A stretch of DNA of 64,000 nucleotides from Micromonospora sp. C28SCA-DRY-2 (GTDB taxonomy: Bacteria; Actinomycetota; Actinomycetes; Mycobacteriales; Micromonosporaceae), in NCBI RefSeq assembly GCF_030519475.1, contig NZ_JAUMKD010000002.1, forward strand, positions 248,001-312,000. Reading direction: 5' to 3'. The position numbers were made by a program, and so were the translations under genes. Positions 29,040 to 38,527 of this stretch are shown piece after piece; position 1 is the stretch's first letter; each line of letters begins with the position of its first letter. A model generated the notes under the pieces. The model did not search any database and had not been told where the DNA came from. It worked only from the letters and a program-made list of their open reading frames with translations.

Positions 29040-29630
29040 ATGACTCACCCCACCAGCAACCGGTGGCGCACCATCGACATCGTCGTGGCCGCGGTGATCG
29101 CGGTCGCCTTCGGCGTCATCTTCTGGGCCTGGGGCCTGCTCTGGCGGGCCGTCGACCCGGCGTTCGCGTTCTTCCCGGCCGGCCAGGCGGTCATGTACGG
29201 CGTCTGGCTGGTGCCGGCGGTGCTCGGCGGCCTGGTCATCCGCAAGCCCGGCGCGGCGCTGTTCTGCGAGGCGGTCGCCGCGACGATCTCCGCACTGCTC
29301 GGCTCCGAGTGGGGCGGCATCACCATCGTCCAGGGCCTGATCCAGGGCCTCGGCGCCGAGCTGGCCTTCGCCGTCTTCCGGTACCGCTCGTTCCGGCTGC
29401 CGACCGCGCTGCTCGCCGGCGCGCTGACCGGCCTCGGCGCGGCGCTGTTCGACTTCTTCGTCTGGAACGTCGACTACGCGCTGGGCAGCTACCGGATCCC
29501 GTACGCGCTGCTGACCGTGGTCAGCGCCGCGGTCGTCGCCGGCGCCGGCGGCTGGTACCTCACCCGCGCCCTGGCCGGCACCGGCGCCCTGGACCGCTTC
29601 CCCGCCGCCCGCGACCGCACCCCGGTCTGA
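29040..29630 (+). CDS. ykoE: ECF transporter S component (YkoE type) for thiamine precursor
   Basis: A 196-residue protein with about five membrane spans. DIVVAAVIAVAFGVIFWAWG, FFPAGQAVMYGVWLVPAVLGGLV and SEWGGITIVQGLIQGLGAELAF match the YkoE substrate-capture subunits, thought to bind hydroxymethylpyrimidine or thiamine. It follows a TPP riboswitch. The next gene, ykoD, starts 120 bp downstream beyond a long inverted repeat. Confidence 0.92.
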   Translation: MTHPTSNRWRTIDIVVAAVIAVAFGVIFWAWGLLWRAVDPAFAFFPAGQAVMYGVWLVPAVLGGLVIRKPGAALFCEAVAATISALLGSEWGGITIVQGLIQGLGAELAFAVFRYRSFRLPTALLAGALTGLGAALFDFFVWNVDYALGSYRIPYALLTVVSAAVVAGAGGWYLTRALAGTGALDRFPAARDRTPV

Positions 29631-29643
29631 CCCGCCCACCATG

Positions 29644-29751
29644 CACCCCCACCCCCGCCCCACCGCGTCGATCACGAAGTTGTTGCCCTCCGCAGCGGCC
29701 TGTCGTGGTGGCAACTTCATGGTCAACCCTGGCCGGGCGGGGGTGGGGGTG
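29644..29751. repeat. Large nested inverted repeat covering the ykoD start
   Basis: Outer arms CACCCCCACCCCCGCCC (29644-29660) and GGGCGGGGGTGGGGGTG (29735-29751) pair perfectly over 17 bp. Inner arms of 21 bp (29667-29687 and 29707-29727) pair imperfectly around a 19-base loop and include GATCACGAAGTTG and CAACTTCATGGTC. The right outer arm holds the G-rich ribosome binding site and the first base of the ykoD GTG, so folding of the mRNA would mask it. Confidence 0.8.
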
Positions 29752-31166
29752 TGAGTTCCGTGCTGGTGCGGGGGTTCGGGTGGCGGCACGCCGGGCGGCG
29801 GGCGTGGGCGGTGCGGGGGGTGGACCTGCGGGTGGAGAGCGGGGAGCGGGTGCTGCTGCTCGGGCCCTCGGGGGCCGGCAAGAGCACGCTGCTCGCCGCG
29901 CTGGCCGGCCTGCTGCCCGAGGACTCCGGTGAGCAGGAGGGCACCGTCGAGATCGACGGGCTCGACCCGCGCAAGGGCCGGGAACGGGTCGGCATCGTCT
30001 TCCAGGACCCGGAGAGCCAACTGGTGATGGCCCGCAGCGGCGACGACGTCGCGTTCGGGCTGGAGAACCGGGGGGTGCCCGCCGGGGAGATCTGGCCCCG
30101 GGTGGACGAGGCGCTGCGCCGGGTCGGCTTCCCGTACCACCGGGACCGGCCCACCGCCGCGCTCTCCGGCGGCGAGCAGCAGCGCCTCGCCCTGGCCGGG
30201 GTGCTCGCCCTGCGCCCCGGCCTGCTGCTGCTCGACGAACCCACCGCCAACCTCGACCCGGCCGGCGCCGCGCTGGTCCGCGACGCGGTCGCCGGGGCGG
30301 TGGACGCCGACACCACGCTGATCCTGGTCGAGCACCGGGTCGCCGACGCGCTGCCGCTGGTCGACCGGGTGGTGGTGCTGGAACCCGGCGGCGGCGTCCG
30401 AGCCGACGGCACCCCGGAGGCGGTGTTCGGCGCGCACGGCGACGCGCTCGCCGCCGAGGGGGTCTGGGTGCCGGGCCGTCCGGTGCCGCCGCGCCGCGCC
30501 ACCGCGCCGGCCGGCGACCCGCTGCTCGCCGCCGACCGGCTCGGCCTGCCGCCCCGGCTGGCCCCCACCGACCTGGCGGTACGCGCCGGCGAGGCGCTCG
30601 CCGTGCTCGGCCCGAACGGGGCCGGCAAGTCGACCCTGGCCCTGCTGCTCGGCGGGCTGCTCCGGCCCGGCGCCGGCACGGTGGCCGCGAGCCCGGCGCT
30701 GGCCGGCCCGGACGCCCGCACTCCCCCGCACCGGTGGCGGGCCCCGGCGCTGGCCCGCCGGATCGGCTCGGTCTTCCAGGATCCCGAGCACCAGTTCGTC
30801 ACCGGCACGGTCTTCGACGAGCTGGCGCTGGGTCCGCGCCGCACCGGCTCGCCCGAGCCGGCGGTACGCGCCACCGTGGACGCGCTGCTCGCCCGGCTGC
30901 GGCTGGAGCGGCTGGCCGGCGCCAACCCGTACACCCTCTCCGGCGGCGAGGCGCGGCGGCTGAGCGTGGCGACCGCGCTGGCCACCGCGCCCCGGCTGCT
31001 GATCTGCGACGAACCCACCTTCGGCCAGGACCGGCGGACCTGGCTGGAGCTGGTGGACCTCTTCGCCGAGCTGCGTGAGGCCGGGCACGGCGTGGTCACG
31101 GTGACCCACGACCCGGAGTTCGTCGCCGCGCTGGCCGACCGCACCCTCACCGTGAGCCGTCCGTGA
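29751..31166 (+). CDS. ykoD: ECF transporter double ATPase (YkoD type)
   Basis: A 471-residue fusion of two ABC ATPases. Domain 1 has Walker A GPSGAGKS, signature LSGGEQQR and LLLLDEPTANLD. Domain 2 has GPNGAGKS, LSGGEARRL and LLICDEPTFGQD. It energises the ECF complex with ykoE and ykoC. The start codon is the last base of a large inverted repeat, and four-base overlap couples it to ykoC. Confidence 0.92.
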   Translation: MSSVLVRGFGWRHAGRRAWAVRGVDLRVESGERVLLLGPSGAGKSTLLAALAGLLPEDSGEQEGTVEIDGLDPRKGRERVGIVFQDPESQLVMARSGDDVAFGLENRGVPAGEIWPRVDEALRRVGFPYHRDRPTAALSGGEQQRLALAGVLALRPGLLLLDEPTANLDPAGAALVRDAVAGAVDADTTLILVEHRVADALPLVDRVVVLEPGGGVRADGTPEAVFGAHGDALAAEGVWVPGRPVPPRRATAPAGDPLLAADRLGLPPRLAPTDLAVRAGEALAVLGPNGAGKSTLALLLGGLLRPGAGTVAASPALAGPDARTPPHRWRAPALARRIGSVFQDPEHQFVTGTVFDELALGPRRTGSPEPAVRATVDALLARLRLERLAGANPYTLSGGEARRLSVATALATAPRLLICDEPTFGQDRRTWLELVDLFAELREAGHGVVTVTHDPEFVAALADRTLTVSRP

Positions 31167-31963
31167 TCACGCTGGAGCCGGTCGCCGCGCCGGACGCCCC
31201 GCTGGCCCGGCGCAACCCGGTGGCCAAGCTGGCCGCGGCGCTGGTCTTCTCGTTCATCATGATCGCCACCCTGGACCCGGTGGCGCCGGCCATCGCGGTC
31301 GCCGCCGAACTGGCCGTGCTGCCGCTGTTCGGGGTCCGGTTCCGGGTGCTGGCCCGGCGGGCCTGGCCGCTGCTGCTCGGTGCGGTGGGCATCCTGGTCA
31401 CCCTGGTGCTCTTCGCCGCCGAGCGGTCCGGCCGGGTGCTGGTGGAGGCCGGTCCCGCGGTGGTCACCTCCGGGGTGCTGCTCACCGCGCTCGGCCTGGT
31501 GCTGCGGATGTTCGCGGTGGCGCTGCCCGGCGTGATCGTCTTCGCCACCACCGACCCGACCGACCTGGCCGACGCGCTGATCCAGAACGCGAAGGCGCCG
31601 GCCCGGTTCGCCATCGGGGCGCTGGCCGCGTTCCGGCTGGTGCCGCTGCTCGGCCAGGAGTGGCAGATGATCAGCCTGGCCCGGCGGGCGCGCGGGGTGG
31701 ACGCCGGACGCAACCCGCTGGCGAGGCTGCGGCTCTTCGTCTCGACCGCTTTCGCGCTGCTGGTCGGGGCGATCCGGCGGGGCACCCGGCTGGCGGTGGC
31801 GATGGACGCCCGGGGCTTCGACGCGGACACGCCGCGCACGGTCGCCCGGCGGCAGCGGTTCGGCGCCGCCGACGTGCTGCTGATCGCCGGGGCGGCGGCG
31901 GTGGCCGGCGCGGCCCTGACGGTCAGCGTGCTGCTCGGCACCTTCCGCCCGCTGATCGGCTGA
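31163..31963 (+). CDS. ykoC: ECF transporter T component (YkoC type)
   Basis: A 266-residue membrane protein with about five spans. ARRARGVDAGRNPLARL and DARGFDADTPRT contain the AxARG and xxRG coupling motifs of ECF T subunits (EcfT/CbiQ). It joins the ATPase to the S component. Its GTG overlaps the ykoD stop by four bases. Confidence 0.92.
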   Translation: MITLEPVAAPDAPLARRNPVAKLAAALVFSFIMIATLDPVAPAIAVAAELAVLPLFGVRFRVLARRAWPLLLGAVGILVTLVLFAAERSGRVLVEAGPAVVTSGVLLTALGLVLRMFAVALPGVIVFATTDPTDLADALIQNAKAPARFAIGALAAFRLVPLLGQEWQMISLARRARGVDAGRNPLARLRLFVSTAFALLVGAIRRGTRLAVAMDARGFDADTPRTVARRQRFGAADVLLIAGAAAVAGAALTVSVLLGTFRPLIG

Positions 31964-32062
31964 CCGGCCGCGCCGGGTGGAAGGGTCACCGCCGGTGGGT
32001 GGCGGTACCGGGTGGAGGGGCCACTGCCGGCGGGGCAGCGGCACCTCCACCCGGGGTGCCGG

Positions 32063-32305
32063 TCAGCTGCGCCGGAAGGCGTACCGGCGGGTCTGCCCGG
32101 CTCGCTGGCCGCGACCGGCGGCCTTGCCGCCGCCGAGGACCGGCGGACCGGCCTTCGGGGCGGTGGGCCGGGTGGCCGGCAGCACCGGACCGGCCGGCGA
32201 CACCGGCGCGATCGCCACCTGGTCGAGGTTGACCGGCGTCAGGTCCGCGACCGACGGCGTGGGCAGGGCGCTGCGGGACTTCTTCGGATTGCGCTTGGCG
32301 GGCAT
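32063..32305 (-). CDS. Small basic protein of unknown function
   Basis: An 80-residue protein, [19 protein letters not shown] at the start and [17 protein letters not shown] at the end, with a proline-rich middle. Lys and Arg make it very basic. AAGGAGG lies eight bases before the ATG, a strong ribosome binding site that supports it over the longer frame to 32500. No family recognised; nucleic-acid binding is possible. Confidence 0.6.
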   Translation of the reverse strand: MPAKRNPKKSRSALPTPSVADLTPVNLDQVAIAPVSPAGPVLPATRPTAPKAGPPVLGGGKAAGRGQRAGQTRRYAFRRS

Positions 32306-32602
32306 CCGGTGCCTCCTTGTCTGCGGACCGTTCCGGCCGGCGCTGGGCGCGGGCGACGGGACGACCCGGCTCGTCAGGTGACCGTCGGGCGACGGTCGTA
32401 CGGATTCGGGACTGCTCGCCGGGACCGACCACGGAGGACACCACCGCCGACGCGGCGGGTGGGGAATGCGGACGCCCGGGAGCACGCGGACCCGCGGCAC
32501 AGGGCGGCGGGCCGGCTCGGAGGTGGGGCGTCACTTGCGCATGGGAACACAGTAGCCCCCCACCCCGACCCGCGCAGCCGAATTACTGGCACCATCGGCG
32601 GC
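32306..32602. other. Intergenic region between divergent genes
   Basis: It holds a GACCGTC-ggg-GACGGTC-like hairpin at about 32379-32397 and, just before the next gene, CACCAT seven bases from the ATG. I found no tRNA or clear operon element in the rest. Confidence 0.4.
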
Positions 32603-32899
32603 ATGCTGATCGCGTTCTCCGTCACCCCGCTCGGCGTCGGCGAGTCCGTGGGCGACCTGGTCGCCGAGGCGGTCCGGGTGGTCCGGGAGTCCGGCCTGCC
32701 GAACCGCACCGACGCCATGTTCACCACCGTCGAGGGCGAGTGGGACGAGGTGATGGCGGTGGTGAAGCGGGCCGTGGACACGGTGGCCGCCCAGGCGCCC
32801 CGGGTCAGCGTGGTGCTCAAGGCCGACATCCGGCCCGGCGTGACCGACGCGCTCACCGCCAAGGTGGCGCACGTCGAGGCCCGCCTCGCCGAGGGCTGA
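32603..32899 (+). CDS. MTH1187/YkoF-like thiamine-binding protein
   Basis: A 98-residue ferredoxin-like protein. [20 protein letters not shown] and [27 protein letters not shown] match the MTH1187 family, and the YkoF relatives bind thiamine or hydroxymethylpyrimidine. It sits 640 bp downstream of ykoC, consistent with a role beside the transporter. The ATG at 32603 has a -10-like CACCAT seven bases upstream, so the long upstream frame is rejected. Confidence 0.85.
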   Translation: MLIAFSVTPLGVGESVGDLVAEAVRVVRESGLPNRTDAMFTTVEGEWDEVMAVVKRAVDTVAAQAPRVSVVLKADIRPGVTDALTAKVAHVEARLAEG

Positions 32900-33034
32900 A
32901 CCGGCCCCGCGTCGCCCCGCTCCAGACCGACCGGCCGCGACGTCGCGGTCACCCGCTGTCGATGTCCGGCGCGCCGGCCGTCCGGGCCGCGATACGGTCG
33001 CAGCGGCAGGTTCCACGGCGGAAGGTGACGACGG

Positions 33035-34480
33035 ATGGCCGAGCAGGCGACGGCGCAGATCGGGGTGACCGGGCTGGCGGTGATGGGCCGGAACCTGGCC
33101 CGCAACCTGGCCCGCAACGGCTTCACCGTGGCGGTGCACAACCGCTCGCCGGAGCGCACCCGCAGCCTGGTCGCCGAGCACGGCGACGAGGGCAGGTTCG
33201 TGCCGGCCGAGTCGATGGCCGATTTCGTCGCCGCGCTGGAGCGGCCCCGTGCGGTGATCGTCATGGTCAAGGCCGGCGGCCCCACCGACGCGGTGATCGA
33301 CGAGCTGGTCCCGCTGCTGGACGCCGGCGACATCATCGTGGACTGCGGCAACGCGCACTTCGCCGACACCCGGCGCCGGGAGGAGGCGTTGCGCGGCCAC
33401 GGGCTGCACTTCGTCGGCACCGGGGTCTCCGGCGGCGAGGAGGGCGCGCTGCGCGGGCCGAGCATCATGCCCGGCGGTTCCGCCGAGTCCTACCGCAAGC
33501 TCGGGCCGATCTTCGAGAAGATCGCGGCCCAGGTGGACGGGGTGCCGTGCTGCCGGCACATCGGCCCGGACGGCGCCGGGCACTTCGTGAAGATGGTGCA
33601 CAACGGCATCGAGTACGCCGACATGCAGCTCATCGCCGAGGCGTACGACCTGTTGCGGGCCGGGCTGGGCGCGAAGCCGGCGGAGCTCGCGGAGATCTTC
33701 CGCGACTGGAACGCCGGCGAGCTGGAGTCCTTCCTCATCGAGATCACCGCCGACGTGCTGGCGCACCGGGACGCGGCCACCGGGCGGGCGTTCGTCGACG
33801 TCGTGCTGGACCAGGCCGAGCAGAAGGGCACCGGCCGGTGGACCGTGCAGAGCGCCCTCGACCTGGGCATCCCGATCACCGGCATCGCCGAGGCGACCTT
33901 CGCCCGGTCGCTGTCCGGGCACGCCGACCAGCGGGCGGCGGCCCGCCGGGCGTTCCCGGCCGCGGGCGACAAGACGTGGCAGGTCACCGACCGGGACGCG
34001 TTCGTCGAGGACGTCCGGCGGGCGCTGCTGGCCAGCAAGATCGTCGCGTACGCGCAGGGGTTCGACCAGATCCGCGCCGGCAGCCGGGAGTACGACTGGG
34101 ACATCGACCTGGGCGGCACCGCGACCATCTGGCGGGGCGGCTGCATCATCCGGGCCCGCTTCCTGGACCGCATCCGGCAGGCGTACGACGAGCAGCCGGA
34201 CCTGCCCACGCTGCTGGTCGCACCCTGGTTCGCGGACACCGTCAACGACGGCGTGCCGAGCTGGCGGCGGGTGGTGGCCGAGTCGGCCCGGGCCGGGGTG
34301 CCGGCGCCGGCGTTCGCCTCCTCGCTGGCGTACTTCGACGCGCTGCGCGCCGAGCGGCTGCCCGCCGCGCTGATCCAGGGGCTGCGGGACAACTTCGGCG
34401 CGCACACCTACCACCGCGTCGACCGCGACGGCACCTTCCACACCCGCTGGGCCAGCGACCGCACCGAACTGGAGGCCTGA
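33035..34480 (+). CDS. gnd: 6-phosphogluconate dehydrogenase, decarboxylating
   Basis: A 481-residue enzyme of the long (NADP-dependent) type. GVTGLAVMGRNLARNLARNG binds NADP, VDCGNAHFADTRRREE and TGVSGGEEGALRGPSIMPGG precede the active-site helix, and HFVKMVHNGIEYADMQLIAEAYDLL contains the catalytic Lys and Asn. It converts 6-phosphogluconate to ribulose 5-phosphate. GAAGGTG lies upstream of the ATG. Full length; neighbours are unrelated. Confidence 0.96.
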   Translation: MAEQATAQIGVTGLAVMGRNLARNLARNGFTVAVHNRSPERTRSLVAEHGDEGRFVPAESMADFVAALERPRAVIVMVKAGGPTDAVIDELVPLLDAGDIIVDCGNAHFADTRRREEALRGHGLHFVGTGVSGGEEGALRGPSIMPGGSAESYRKLGPIFEKIAAQVDGVPCCRHIGPDGAGHFVKMVHNGIEYADMQLIAEAYDLLRAGLGAKPAELAEIFRDWNAGELESFLIEITADVLAHRDAATGRAFVDVVLDQAEQKGTGRWTVQSALDLGIPITGIAEATFARSLSGHADQRAAARRAFPAAGDKTWQVTDRDAFVEDVRRALLASKIVAYAQGFDQIRAGSREYDWDIDLGGTATIWRGGCIIRARFLDRIRQAYDEQPDLPTLLVAPWFADTVNDGVPSWRRVVAESARAGVPAPAFASSLAYFDALRAERLPAALIQGLRDNFGAHTYHRVDRDGTFHTRWASDRTELEA

Positions 34481-34557
34481 CCCGATCCGTGATCGCCCGG
34501 GTTCACCGCCGCGTCACGGGGGCCGAGGGTGCGGGATCGCGGGCCAGGCGGGTGGGG

Positions 34558-35319
34558 TCAGGCGATGGTGGCGTGCATCTCCCAGACCAGGATCTCGGCG
34601 GGGTCGGTGGCGGTGACCCGCTGGCCGCCGGTGGCGGTGAGGCGGGCGGCGTCGCCGGTGCCGAGCGGGCCGCTGCCCTCCAGGGTCACCGCGCCGACCG
34701 GCACGTAGAGGTGCACGAAGGGCGCGTCCGGCAGGACCACCTCGTCGCCGGGCTGGAGTCGGGCGGCGTGCAGGGTGGCGTACCGGTTGCGGATGCGGAT
34801 CGCCGACGCCCCGTCGTACCGGTCCATGCCGGAGGCCACCGGCACCAGGCCGCCGCGCAGCAACTGGTCGTCGATCTCCAGCTGCTCGTAGCCGGGATCG
34901 ACGCCCTCGGTGTCGGGCAGCACCCACATCTGTACGAAGTGGACCGGGTCGGTGTGCGGGTCCCGGCCGTCGAGCCGCCAGGCGTCGTTCTTCTCCGAGT
35001 GCAGGATCCCGGTGCCGGCGCTCATCCGCTGGGCCAGCCCGGGATAGATCACCCCGGAGTGCCCGGTGGAGTCCTGGTGCACCAGTGACCCGCGCAGCAC
35101 CCAGGTGACGATCTCCATGTCCTCGTGCGGGTGGGTCTCGAAGCCGGCGCCCGGCCGCACCACGTCGTCGTTGTTGACCAGCAGCAGGCCGTGGTGGGTG
35201 TTGGCCGGGTCGTAGTGCCGGGAGAACGAGAAGGAGTGCTTCGAGTCGAGCCAGGAGATCCGGGTGGCGAAGCGGTCGTCGGCCCGGCGGACGTCCACCC
35301 CCGGGACGGGGAGTGTCAC
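34558..35319 (-). CDS. Pirin-family protein
   Basis: A 253-residue bicupin. The N-terminal cupin has HHGLLLVNNDDVVRPGAGFETHPHEDMEIVTWVL with His and Glu metal ligands, and GGLVPVASG begins the second half. Bacterial pirins can act as quercetinases or regulators; function here is unknown. The GTG at 35319 overlaps the stop of the small gene upstream (GTGA), so the two are coupled and the long frame to 35970 is not real. Confidence 0.9.
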   Translation of the reverse strand: MTLPVPGVDVRRADDRFATRISWLDSKHSFSFSRHYDPANTHHGLLLVNNDDVVRPGAGFETHPHEDMEIVTWVLRGSLVHQDSTGHSGVIYPGLAQRMSAGTGILHSEKNDAWRLDGRDPHTDPVHFVQMWVLPDTEGVDPGYEQLEIDDQLLRGGLVPVASGMDRYDGASAIRIRNRYATLHAARLQPGDEVVLPDAPFVHLYVPVGAVTLEGSGPLGTGDAARLTATGGQRVTATDPAEILVWEMHATIA

Positions 35320-35549
35320 CAGGCACGCTGCCCGGTGTCGGTGGGCGCGGGGGCCCAGGTCAGGGCCGGCTCCCCGGTGGCCAGTTCGGCGATCTCCCCC
35401 GACCGCAGCCGGGGCGTGTGGCCGAACTCGGCGCAGTGCTGCTCGGCGATCTCGGCGCAGATCTCGGCCACCTGCTCGCAGATCGGGTCGCCGAGGTCGG
35501 CGGCGTTCAGCGCCATGATCATCTTGTACCGGAGATCCCGCATCCCCAC
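35316..35549 (-). CDS. Small acidic protein cotranslated with pirin
   Basis: A 77-residue protein, MGMRDLRYKMIMALNAADLGD at the start, ending APAPTDTGQRAW, with two cysteines (CEQVAEICAEIAEQHC). Its stop overlaps the pirin start by four bases. Function unknown. The in-frame ATG two codons later could also be used. Confidence 0.6.
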   Translation of the reverse strand: MGMRDLRYKMIMALNAADLGDPICEQVAEICAEIAEQHCAEFGHTPRLRSGEIAELATGEPALTWAPAPTDTGQRAW

Positions 35550-35774
35550 CCCCGAGGCTCGACGCGGTCGGGGCCTGCCCCTGCCCCGCCCCCGATCCTA
35601 GGCACCGCCACCCCCGCCCACGCCGGAAACCACGAACCCCGACCCGGGGGTCGAGCGGGCGGTTGCGGTGGGCGAGCCACCCGGTCGGGTGACCGTCGCG
35701 GGACACCGGGAACCGCCCGATCGCCGCCGGGTCGGGGCGGCGGGCGACGCCGCCGGAGGCGGGCGCCGGACGGG

Positions 35775-35960
35775 TCAGAAGAAGCGGCGACGCTTGGCCT
35801 TCTGCGGGCGGAGCAGGTCGGCGCCCTTGGTGAGCATGCGGGTGACCCCGGACGGGCCGCGCCGGGCCTCCAGCGTGTGGCTCAGCCGGCGCACGCCGGC
35901 CGCCGCGAGCGGCACCGCGATCGCCATCACCGCCCACTGGGCAATGCGCTTCTGGATCAT
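35775..35960 (-). CDS. Small basic membrane-anchored protein
   Basis: A 61-residue protein. IAQWAVMAIAVPLAAAGVRRL is one hydrophobic segment, and the C-terminus RPQKAKRRRFF is very basic. GGAGGTG lies eight bases before the ATG. Located just upstream of uppS on the same strand. Function unknown. Confidence 0.6.
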   Translation of the reverse strand: MIQKRIAQWAVMAIAVPLAAAGVRRLSHTLEARRGPSGVTRMLTKGADLLRPQKAKRRRFF

Positions 35961-36030
35961 GTGGGTTCACCTCCGTCAGTGACTGCTGACCGGATTGATA
36001 CCCGGCGTGACGGGCGGGTAAGCCTGCGCC

Positions 36031-36843
36031 TCAGGTGGTCGGTGCGACCGGGTTGGGCAGCGCGCCGCCGAAGCGCCGGTCGCGCTGCGCGTACAGCTCG
36101 CAGGCGTACCACAGGTGCCGGCGGTCGAAGTCCGGCCAGAGCGTGTCGAGGAAGACCAGCTCGGCGTACGCGGTCTGCCAGAGCAGGTAGTTGGAGATCC
36201 GCTGCTCGCCGGAGGGGCGGAGGAAGAGGTCCACCTCGGGGACCTCGGGGTGGTAGAGGTACTTCGCCACCGTCTTCTCGGTGACCTTCGACGGGTCGAG
36301 CCGGCCCGCCGCGGCGTCCCGGGCGATCGCGGCGGCGGCGTCGGCGATCTCGGCCTGCCCGCCGTAGTTGACGCAGAACTGGAGAGTCAGCGTGGAGTTG
36401 CCGCGGGACATCTCCTCGGCGGTCTGCAACTCGGAGATCACGCTCTTCCACAGCCGGCCGGCCCGGCCGGACCAGACCACCCGGACGCCCAGGTCGACCA
36501 GCTGGTCGCGGCGGCGGCGGATGACGTCCCGGTTGAAGCCCATCAGGAAGCGGACCTCCTCCGGCGAGCGCCGCCAGTTCTCGGTGGAGAAGGCGTACGC
36601 CGACAGGTAGGGGATGCCCAGCTCGATGGCGCCCTCGATGGTGTCGAAGAGGGAGAACTCGCCCGCCTCGTGGCCCTTGGTGCGGGGCAGCCCGCGCTCC
36701 TTGGCCCACCGGCCGTTGCCGTCCATCACCACGGCGACGTGCCGGGGCACCGCCTCCCGGGGCAGCGCCGGCGGCCGCGCGCCGGACGGGTGCGGTGTCG
36801 GCGGCACCGGCTCGCGCCGGCCGGCCCTCATGGATCGGATCAC
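36031..36843 (-). CDS. uppS: Isoprenyl (polyprenyl) diphosphate synthase
   Basis: A 270-residue cis-prenyltransferase. [27 protein letters not shown] holds the catalytic Asp41, and [23 protein letters not shown] the IPP-binding region. It makes the C50-C55 lipid carrier for cell-wall synthesis. The GTG at 36843 overlaps the recO stop (GTGA); an ATG at 36831 is an alternative. The longer frame to 36966 overlaps recO and is not used. Confidence 0.95.
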   Translation of the reverse strand: MIRSMRAGRREPVPPTPHPSGARPPALPREAVPRHVAVVMDGNGRWAKERGLPRTKGHEAGEFSLFDTIEGAIELGIPYLSAYAFSTENWRRSPEEVRFLMGFNRDVIRRRRDQLVDLGVRVVWSGRAGRLWKSVISELQTAEEMSRGNSTLTLQFCVNYGGQAEIADAAAAIARDAAAGRLDPSKVTEKTVAKYLYHPEVPEVDLFLRPSGEQRISNYLLWQTAYAELVFLDTLWPDFDRRHLWYACELYAQRDRRFGGALPNPVAPTT

Positions 36844-37649
36844 TCGCTCTTCTCCCTGCTCGCGCCTTCCGCGCCGGGCGCCGGGGCGCCCCGGTCGACC
36901 AGCGGCAGCGAGCGTAGCGCGCGCTCCAGGTGCCACTGCAGGTGCGCCGCGACCAGACCGCTGCACTCCCGGCGTACACCGGCCTCGGTGGCGTCGGCGA
37001 CCCGCCAGTCGCCGCTGGTCAGCGCGGACATCAGGTCGATGGTGGCCGGGGCGGGGTGGGCGGCGCCGGGGGGCCGGCAGTCCGGGCAGACCGCTCCCCC
37101 GGCCGGCACCGAGAAGGCCCGGTGCCGCCCCGGGGTGCCGCAGACCGCGCAGGCGGTCAGCGCCGGCGCCCAGCCGGCCAGCGCCATCCCGCGCAGCAGG
37201 TAGGCGTCGAGCACCAGGGTGGTGGCGTGGCTGCCGTCGGCGAGCGCGCGCAGCGCGCCGAGGGTGAGCTGGAACAGCCGCAGCGAGGGCTCCCGCTCCA
37301 CCGGGGTGAGCCGCTCGGCCGTCTCGGCGATCGCGCTGGCCGCCGTGTAGCGCGGGTAGTCGCCCAGGAACCGCTTGCCGTAGAGGTCGATCCCCTCGAC
37401 CTGGCTCACGGTGTGCAGCGAACTGCCCTGGTTGCCCTTCGGGTCGCCGGCGAGCTGGAGGTCGACGTGCCCGAACGGCTCCAGCCGGGCGCCGAACTTG
37501 CTGGTGGTGCGCCGGATGCCGCGGGCGACCGCGCGCAGCCGGCCGTGCCGGCGGGTGAGCAGGGTGATGATCCGGTCGGACTCGCCGAGCTTCTGTACGC
37601 GCAGGACCACCGCGTCGTCGCGGTAGAGCTGTCGGCGGTACCCGGCCAT
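36840..37649 (-). CDS. recO: DNA repair protein RecO
   Basis: A 269-residue protein with an N-terminal OB fold ([28 protein letters not shown]) and a C-terminal helical domain with CAVCGTPG and CPDCRPP zinc cysteines. It loads RecA on SSB-coated DNA in the RecFOR pathway. GAGAAT lies six bases before the ATG. It is coupled to uppS, as in other actinobacteria. Confidence 0.94.
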   Translation of the reverse strand: MAGYRRQLYRDDAVVLRVQKLGESDRIITLLTRRHGRLRAVARGIRRTTSKFGARLEPFGHVDLQLAGDPKGNQGSSLHTVSQVEGIDLYGKRFLGDYPRYTAASAIAETAERLTPVEREPSLRLFQLTLGALRALADGSHATTLVLDAYLLRGMALAGWAPALTACAVCGTPGRHRAFSVPAGGAVCPDCRPPGAAHPAPATIDLMSALTSGDWRVADATEAGVRRECSGLVAAHLQWHLERALRSLPLVDRGAPAPGAEGASREKSE

Positions 37650-37750
37650 CGGGTCATTCTCCCTCGGGGTGGGAAATCAGGGTCGGTTCGGGGTGCGCGG
37701 CCGGCCGTCCCGGATGTGTGGCACCGGGTATCCGCCGTAGCGTGCTCGCC

Positions 37751-38527
37751 ATGGCCCTGCACCGAACCACCGCCGCTGTCGCCGCGGCCGCCACCCTCAT
37801 CGTCCTCGCCGGGTGCGACAACCTCTCCTTCCGGCGCCTCGACTACGACAACACCGAGGCGGCGCGGATCACCACCATCCGGGTGCTGCCCGGCTCCGGC
37901 GACGTGGTGGTCCGGGCCAGCGGCCCGGCCGGCGAGGTACGGATCAAGCGGGTGGTGCGCTACCAGGGCGGCCAGCCCGACGCCCGGTACGAGATCAAGG
38001 GCGCCGAGCTGGTGCTGGACGCCGACTGCGGAAACCGGTGCAGCGTCTCCTACGAGGTCACCGCCCCGGAGGGGGTCGCGGTCCAGGGCGAGACCGGCTC
38101 CGGCGACGTCGAGCTGAGCCGGGTCGGCCCGGTGGAGTTCCGGCTCGGCTCGGGCAACATCCGGGTCAGCGGCGCCAGCGGTCCGGTACGCGCCGAGACC
38201 GGCTCGGGCAACATCGACATCGCCGACGTGGCGGCCCCGACCACCCTGCGCGCCTCCTCGGGTGACATCACCGCCAGCCGGCTCGGTGGCGAGGTCGACG
38301 CCGAGGCCAGCTCCGGCAACGTCACCGTGGAGCTGCGCACCGCGGCCTCGGCCCGCGTGCACGCCTCCAGCGGCGACGTCACCCTGGTGGTGCCCCCGGG
38401 CCCCTACCGGGTCCGCTCCCAGGCCGACTCGGGCGACGTGCAGGTCGCCGTACCCGACGACCCGGCCGCGCGACTGGTCATCGACGTGGGCACCGGCAGC
38501 GGCAACGTCACGGTCGCCCAGCGCTGA
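37751..38527 (+). CDS. DUF4097-family lipoprotein
   Basis: A 258-residue precursor. A signal with lipobox LAGC is followed by a repeated beta-helix of units like VRAETGSGNIDIADV and LRASSGDITASRLGG, the DUF4097 pattern. It would be lipid-anchored outside the cell. TAGCGT lies seven bases before the ATG at 37751, so the start at 37718 is not used. Its 3' end overlaps the convergent acyltransferase by 20 bp. Confidence 0.85.
   Translation: MALHRTTAAVAAAATLIVLAGCDNLSFRRLDYDNTEAARITTIRVLPGSGDVVVRASGPAGEVRIKRVVRYQGGQPDARYEIKGAELVLDADCGNRCSVSYEVTAPEGVAVQGETGSGDVELSRVGPVEFRLGSGNIRVSGASGPVRAETGSGNIDIADVAAPTTLRASSGDITASRLGGEVDAEASSGNVTVELRTAASARVHASSGDVTLVVPPGPYRVRSQADSGDVQVAVPDDPAARLVIDVGTGSGNVTVAQR

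Noticed and set aside
29022..31109. Minus-strand frame of 695 codons over ykoE and ykoD
   Set aside because: Shadow of the ECF transporter genes, with low-complexity Q/R/G composition and no motif.
32306..32602. Possible tRNA or structured RNA
   Set aside because: I looked for a T-arm and acceptor pairing on both strands and found none. Only a short hairpin is present.
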